A stretch of 10,048 nt of DNA, from NCBI GenBank assembly GCA_021159225.1, contig JAGGSE010000108.1:1-10048 (forward strand), in the 5' to 3' direction. This DNA comes from a bacterium (GTDB taxonomy: Bacteria; Patescibacteriota; Minisyncoccia; Minisyncoccales; JAGGSE01). The position numbers and the translations under genes are program-made. The notes beneath the pieces are model-generated. The model saw only the letters and a list, made by a program, of their open reading frames with translations, did not search any database and had not been told where the DNA came from. This document shows, piece after piece, positions 7,501 to 10,048 of this stretch. Within the stretch, counting starts at the first letter, position 1. Each line of letters opens with the position of its first letter.

Positions 7501-7773
7501 CCGGTAAGGGTGGTCCCTAAAATTGGCCAGAAAAAGCCAAACATACTGGATTTAATCAAGCAGAGAAAAATTGACCTGGTAATAAATCTTGCCTCAAGCG
7601 AAAAGGCAAAAAGAGATGAATACAGAATAAGAAGGTCTCTAATTGAGAACAAAATCTCCTACATTACCACCATCCCGGCGGCTTTAGCAGCGATTAGGGC
7701 AATCAGGTCTCAACAAAAAAATAAGGGCCTTGCCATATCTCCCCTACGGATTAACAACCAGATTTTGAATTAA
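4558..7773 (+). CDS. carB: Carbamoyl phosphate synthase large subunit
   Basis: CarB makes carbamoyl phosphate from bicarbonate, ammonia and two ATP, for pyrimidine and/or arginine synthesis. At 1071 aa it is full length. An N-terminal ATP-grasp half (1 to about 400; IIGSGPIVIGQACEFDYSG, metal ligands E299/N301 in EMNPRVSRSSA) is followed by the helical oligomerisation domain (about 400-550, lysine-rich). The second ATP-grasp half spans about 555-935 (IIGSGPNRIGQGIEFDY, E838/N840 in EINPRASR). A C-terminal MGS-like allosteric domain spans about 940-1071 (ATEGTAK). In that domain VINLAS (A1012) stands where E. coli has INTT, so one UMP contact may differ. The start overlaps carA and lacks a Shine-Dalgarno motif. 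The 3' end overlaps convergent rodA by 30 bp. No pyrB, argF or other pathway partner is in the window. Confidence 0.97.
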   Translation: MPKRTDIKKIMIIGSGPIVIGQACEFDYSGSQACKALREENYKTILVNSNPATIQTDPEIADRVYIEPLTSDILEKIIKRERPDALLTTMGGQTGLNLAIELTEKGILKKYGVELIGARFETIKKAEDRILFKKAMEKIGLKTPPSKEVYSVKEAKKVASYLGYPLVIRPAFTLGGTGGGVAKNQKELEEKVAKGIKNSPIGQVLVEASVQGWKEYELEVMRDLKDNVVVICSIENFDPMGIHTGDSITVAPAQTLTDKEYQAMRDSAIKIIREIGVETGGSNIQFAVHPKTGEMLTIEMNPRVSRSSALASKATGFPIAKIATKLAIGLTLDEIPNDITKKTPASFEPTIDYVVVKIPRFPFEKFPQSQKLLSTQMRSVGEVMAIGRTFEEAFQKAIRSLEIRRSGWENDEEEKKYNLKQLRTLLKIPHFKKTFLIKRALEKGMKLKEIVNLTKIDPWFLKKMKNILDLERKIKKYKGKNIPKEIMLEAKKTGFSDKQIAGLTRKGEGEIRKRRKKLNIVPAYKSVDTCAAEFEAETPYFYSTYEEIDEVRTSRKKKVMIIGSGPNRIGQGIEFDYCCVHAVKAAKEEGYETIMVNCNPETVSTDYEISDRLYFEPLTPEDILNIAEKEKPKGVIVQFGGQTPINICSFLEKNGVRILGTKTWAINVAEDRREFYKMAKDIGLLIPKHGIASNEKEALKIARKIGYPVLIRPSYVIGGTKMEIIYQEKNLKEKFRRASSVWKSSPVLIDKFLENARESEIDAVSDGKEILIGGIMEHIEEAGVHSGDAACVTPPYSLTKEEIEKMIRATKIIAKVLKIRGVFNIQFAVRQGNVYVLEINPRASRTLPYLSKATGVSLAKIATKIMLGKTLDQMGLKGGVLKADKWAVKEVVLPFDKLESDILLGPEMKSTGEVMGIDRSFENAFYKAELAAGNPLPLKGSVLITIKKEADPSPIARGFYSLGFKILATEGTAKKIKKIRIPVRVVPKIGQKKPNILDLIKQRKIDLVINLASSEKAKRDEYRIRRSLIENKISYITTIPAALAAIRAIRSQQKNKGLAISPLRINNQILN

Positions 7774-8835
7774 CCCCAGGACAATAAAATTGGCAATAAG
7801 GTTTGAGCCGCCATAACTAACAAAGGGCAAGGGAATTCCAATTACCGGAAGAATGCCCAGATTCATTCCGACATTAATAAAAATCTGACTGAACAATAGA
7901 ATAACAAAGCCCACAGAAAAAAGCCGGGGAAAGTTCTTCTGGGCAAAAAAGGCAATCCTCATTATCCGCCAAAGAAGAAGAGCAAATAAAAACAAGAGTA
8001 ATGATACACCTAACAGACCGGTTTCCTCAGCGATAGCCGCAAATATAAAATCGGTCTGGGGTTCGCTCAAAAAGCCAAGTTGGGTCTGACCTCCTTTTTT
8101 TATCCCTTTGCCCATTATACCTCCCGAACCAATAGCGATTTTTGATTGGTTCTGACTCCAAGAACTGCCCAGGGGATCATAGGGAGTAACAAAACTAATA
8201 ATTCGTTCCTTCTGATAGGGCTTCAAGGCAGTAAACCATCCCACTAGAAAAACAAGAAGAAAAATAAGAACCAATGCCAAAAATTGCTTCAGGCGAATGC
8301 CCGAGACGACAAGCATTCCCAGCCAAATTAAAACAACAATTATCACCTGGCCCATGTCCGGCTGAAGAAAGAGTAAAAATGCCGGAACTAGAAAATAAAT
8401 CCCGGAAGAAAAGATGTGTCTTAGGCGATAAATTTCAATATGCCTAAGAGAAAAATGTTTAGCCAAAAGAATTATTAAAACAGGTTTGACAAACTCCACC
8501 GGGTGAAAGGCAAAATCTTTCCATTTGTACCAACTATGGGTCCCTCGGATTGAGGGAGCAAAAAAAAACAAACCCAAAAGAGAAAGGCAGGAAAGAAAAT
8601 AGAGAACTAGGATAAGATAGGGATTCTCCTGAAAAATTCGCCAATCAAAAAAACTGAAAAGAATCATTAAAAACAATCCCATGCCCAAAAAAAGAACCTG
8701 TTTTTTGAAACAGGAAAAATCCGCCCGATAAAAGGAAGAACTATAGATTGACAAAAGCCCAAAGAGGGAAAGCAAAAGGGCAGATATAACCATTAGCCAG
8801 TCAATTTTTTTAAGATGAATCAAAATTTTTTTCAT
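7744..8835 (-). CDS. rodA: RodA-like peptidoglycan glycosyltransferase (SEDS family)
   Basis: This is an integral membrane protein that polymerises lipid II into glycan strands for cell elongation, normally with a class B PBP. It has 363 aa and about ten hydrophobic segments, starting near residues 14-30. SEDS hallmarks are GTHSW (98-102), QPDMGQ (158-163), NQSKIAIGSGG (229-239), EPQTDFIFA with the putative catalytic Asp D262, and GIPLPFVSYGGS (333-344). The large loop between the NQSKIA and TDFIFA motifs favours SEDS polymerase function. RodA is preferred over FtsW/SpoVE on length, the short N-terminus and the QSKIAIGSGG style, but FtsW cannot be excluded. The ATG overlaps the TGA of the PilX-like gene (ATGA), so translation is probably coupled. 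No PBP or MreBCD gene is nearby. The stop lies within the carB 3' end. Confidence 0.9.
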   Translation of the reverse strand: MKKILIHLKKIDWLMVISALLLSLFGLLSIYSSSFYRADFSCFKKQVLFLGMGLFLMILFSFFDWRIFQENPYLILVLYFLSCLSLLGLFFFAPSIRGTHSWYKWKDFAFHPVEFVKPVLIILLAKHFSLRHIEIYRLRHIFSSGIYFLVPAFLLFLQPDMGQVIIVVLIWLGMLVVSGIRLKQFLALVLIFLLVFLVGWFTALKPYQKERIISFVTPYDPLGSSWSQNQSKIAIGSGGIMGKGIKKGGQTQLGFLSEPQTDFIFAAIAEETGLLGVSLLLFLFALLLWRIMRIAFFAQKNFPRLFSVGFVILLFSQIFINVGMNLGILPVIGIPLPFVSYGGSNLIANFIVLGLIQNLVVNP

Positions 8836-9320
8836 TTGCGAACTACGGAGGCCTCAATCGCTCTCTGATTGTTTTTGAAAGTACCTTTTGAGCGGAAGAA
8901 GGTGGTGGTAGATTCTTCTATATGGGTAGTAGTGACACTCACCTCATAACCCAAACCAGTAATGCTAAATTCCCCGGGAGTAGAAGAGATAGAGTAATCG
9001 TAAAGCCCAATACAGGGTGAGGTTGAAGAATAGCCGGCTAGGTCTCGTTGCTTAATACAGAGGTCTCCCACATAGAGGGCACCTGTGGTGCAAAAGGTCT
9101 GGTCCTGACAAAGAGCGTTAAGGTATAATATCCTTTCCATTCCAGAATCGGCTCCAAAAAAGGCAATGGTAGAATTAGTCATTTCCTTCATACCCTTTAA
9201 CTGGTTTACCAAAAGGGTCTCCAGACCAAGGCTCATTGCCAAAAGGACTGAGGCAATAATTAATACTATATAAAGGGAGGTTCCCCTCTGCGAATCTCTT
9301 TTAAATCTTTCTTTCTTCAT
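8832..9320 (-). CDS. PilX-like pilus assembly protein
   Basis: The protein is 162 aa from the ATG at 9320. After a basic leader (MKKERFKRDSQRG) comes a hydrophobic helix, TSLYIVLIIASVLLAMSLGL, with no Glu at position +5 of a prepilin-like cleavage. Next is AFFGADSGMER, the 'AfyaADsGiE' pattern typical of PilX N-terminal domains. The remainder is Ser/Thr-rich, with four cysteines (71, 77, 88, 103) that could form two disulfides outside the membrane. By analogy it would be a minor pseudopilin of a type IV pilus or competence system. An in-frame TTG at 9341 would add seven residues and overlap the upstream gene, but the ATG eight bases after that gene's stop is preferred. The stop TGA overlaps the rodA start. 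Confidence 0.8.
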   Translation of the reverse strand: MKKERFKRDSQRGTSLYIVLIIASVLLAMSLGLETLLVNQLKGMKEMTNSTIAFFGADSGMERILYLNALCQDQTFCTTGALYVGDLCIKQRDLAGYSSTSPCIGLYDYSISSTPGEFSITGLGYEVSVTTTHIEESTTTFFRSKGTFKNNQRAIEASVVRK

Positions 9321-9328
9321 TGTTTTTT

Positions 9329-9895
9329 CTAAAAGGACCAATCGAGTTGGCGTTGAGATATGGTCGTTTGGACCCTTACTTTTGGCTGAGAAACATTTCG
9401 CTTTGTTATTTCCATAGTAATAGTCACCCGGGGCTGCTGGTTATCCCCCTGCTCCGCGCCAAATATGTTGACATAAAAATAGTTTACCCGAAGATTGGGA
9501 GAGGTCAAGGTGCTGGTAGAAATCAACTCACCCCCAGAAGAAGAAATTTTTTCTATCAACTGATAGGTAGTAGTGTCCAGATAAAATTCTTGGCATTGGT
9601 CTTTATAGTTCCTAAATTTTATCCCGGTAGGAGTTATTTCATAATTTGTTTTTTTATTTCCTCCAAGACAATCCACTCCTCCAACATCATCTTTTCTTGC
9701 CATTCTTAAAGCGCGGGACATATACTCTAACAAATAGGAGGTTTCGCGAGAAATCTCCTCGGCAACCAAGGCGCGTTTTTGAATTCTAATCGCTGAAACA
9801 AAAATACCTGAAACAGCAACCAAAATCAAAGAGAAAATAGCCATACCTACTAGCATTTCAGTTAAAGTAAAACCACTTTTTTTATCCTCTGTCAT
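9329..9895 (-). CDS. Prepilin-type N-terminal methylation protein, PilW/GspJ-like
   Basis: This is a 188-aa pseudopilin with a short charged leader and a classic type III cleavage motif, KSG/FTLTEML (G8, F9, E13), followed by a hydrophobic helix to about residue 35. PilD-like peptidase would cut after G8 and methylate F9. The conserved-looking stretch EISRETSYLLEYMSRALRMA (47-66) resembles PilW/GspJ-family proteins. Two cysteines (76, 101) may form a disulfide. The C-terminal part is beta-rich and ends in VTITMEITK and QTTISQRQL. Together with the next gene it forms the pilW-pilX order seen in type IV minor pilin operons, but no pilV, pilD, pilB or pilC is in the window. It is the first gene of the minus-strand cluster. 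PilV/GspI is an alternative family label. Confidence 0.85.
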   Translation of the reverse strand: MTEDKKSGFTLTEMLVGMAIFSLILVAVSGIFVSAIRIQKRALVAEEISRETSYLLEYMSRALRMARKDDVGGVDCLGGNKKTNYEITPTGIKFRNYKDQCQEFYLDTTTYQLIEKISSSGGELISTSTLTSPNLRVNYFYVNIFGAEQGDNQQPRVTITMEITKRNVSQPKVRVQTTISQRQLDWSF

Positions 9896-9898
9896 TTT

Positions 9899-9904
9899 AT
9901 TATA
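9899..9904 (-). promoter_or_regulatory. Candidate -10 box of the pseudopilin-rodA cluster
   Basis: A perfect TATAAT lies on the minus strand only three bases before the ATG at 9895. No good -35 box sits at the right distance: GCTTTT is at 17 bp and TTGGCA is only 11 bp away. Standard spacing would start transcription inside the ATG, so the real -10 may be the overlapping GATTAT (9907-9902), which would place the start at the ATG itself. Confidence 0.35.
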
Positions 9905-9932
9905 ATCTCTATTTTTGCCAAAAAAGCGGATT

Positions 9933-10048
9933 CAAAATGCAAAAATCAAAAATCAAAATGAAAAATTAAAATGCAAAAAGAATTCTCTTTGAATTTTTCT
10001 TTTTCATTTTGCATTTTGATTTTTGATTTTTGATTTGGCTTGGTTTTG
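9933..10048. repeat. AT-rich palindromic intergenic element, right copy (continues past window)
   Basis: This is the second copy of the left-edge element, in the same orientation, about 95% identical over 116 bp and ending at the window edge while still matching. It has the same outer arms (9947-9960 with 10012-10025) and the AGAATTCT centre. It lies immediately upstream of the pseudopilin operon promoter region. It is non-coding. Confidence 0.85.

Noticed and set aside
8832..8834. Alternative genetic code with UGA read as an amino acid
   Set aside because: TGA ends the PilX-like and aminopeptidase genes at sensible family lengths, and no internal TGA interrupts conserved domains.
9321..9341. 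TTG start at 9341 for the PilX-like gene
   Set aside because: The ATG at 9320 gives a typical basic prepilin leader and avoids overlapping the upstream gene; the TTG remains possible.
1..10048. CRISPR array, tRNA/rRNA genes or a novel defence system
   Set aside because: No regularly spaced repeats with unique spacers, no tRNA-like cloverleaf in the intergenic regions, and every substantial gene belongs to a familiar housekeeping or pilus family.

Overview
This 10 kb window looks like part of a small, AT-rich genome of a Candidate Phyla Radiation (Patescibacteria, probably Parcubacteria-type) bacterium. That placement is an inference. It rests on the A/T-rich, lysine- and isoleucine-heavy proteins, the lack of Shine-Dalgarno motifs before any gene, the tight packing with overlapping genes, the palindromic 'attttgatttttg' intergenic elements, and a pseudopilin pair of the kind these genomes carry. 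TGA serves as a normal stop (pepA homologue, PilX-like gene), so the UGA-recoding lineages are unlikely.

Layout, left to right. Positions 1-303 are a non-coding, repeat-rich block: a palindromic AT-rich element, two overlapping perfect hairpins, a CGGATTT triplet repeat, and a strong promoter. The promoter drives an MscS-family mechanosensitive channel (310-1149, +). A convergent M17 leucyl aminopeptidase (1257-2759, -) follows, then a 243-bp divergent intergenic region with a hairpin and degenerate repeats. Next come rpiB (3003-3434, +) and carA-carB (3492-7773, +). An intrinsic terminator-like hairpin lies directly before the carA start codon. On the minus strand, a three-gene cluster reads from 9895 down to 7744: a PilW/GspJ-like pseudopilin, a PilX-like protein, and rodA. 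The rodA 3' end overlaps the carB 3' end by 30 bp. The right edge (9933-10048) is a second, about 95% identical copy of the left-edge element, so the two copies bracket the genes as direct repeats.

How the genes fit together. RpiB supplies ribose 5-phosphate, a precursor of nucleotides. CarA and CarB make carbamoyl phosphate for pyrimidines and/or arginine. The aminopeptidase recycles peptides, MscS protects against osmotic downshock, and RodA builds side-wall peptidoglycan. The pseudopilins would belong to a type IV pilus or competence-type machine. No complete pathway is present, and no obviously new defence or mobile system is visible.

The most interesting signals are regulatory and architectural. 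The carAB leader resembles an attenuator, with a hairpin plus U-tract ending two bases before the ATG and a possible 15-codon leader peptide whose stop lies in the hairpin loop. Several promoters appear to place transcription starts on or next to start codons, suggesting leaderless mRNAs. The flanking repeats and paired hairpins are also unexplained.
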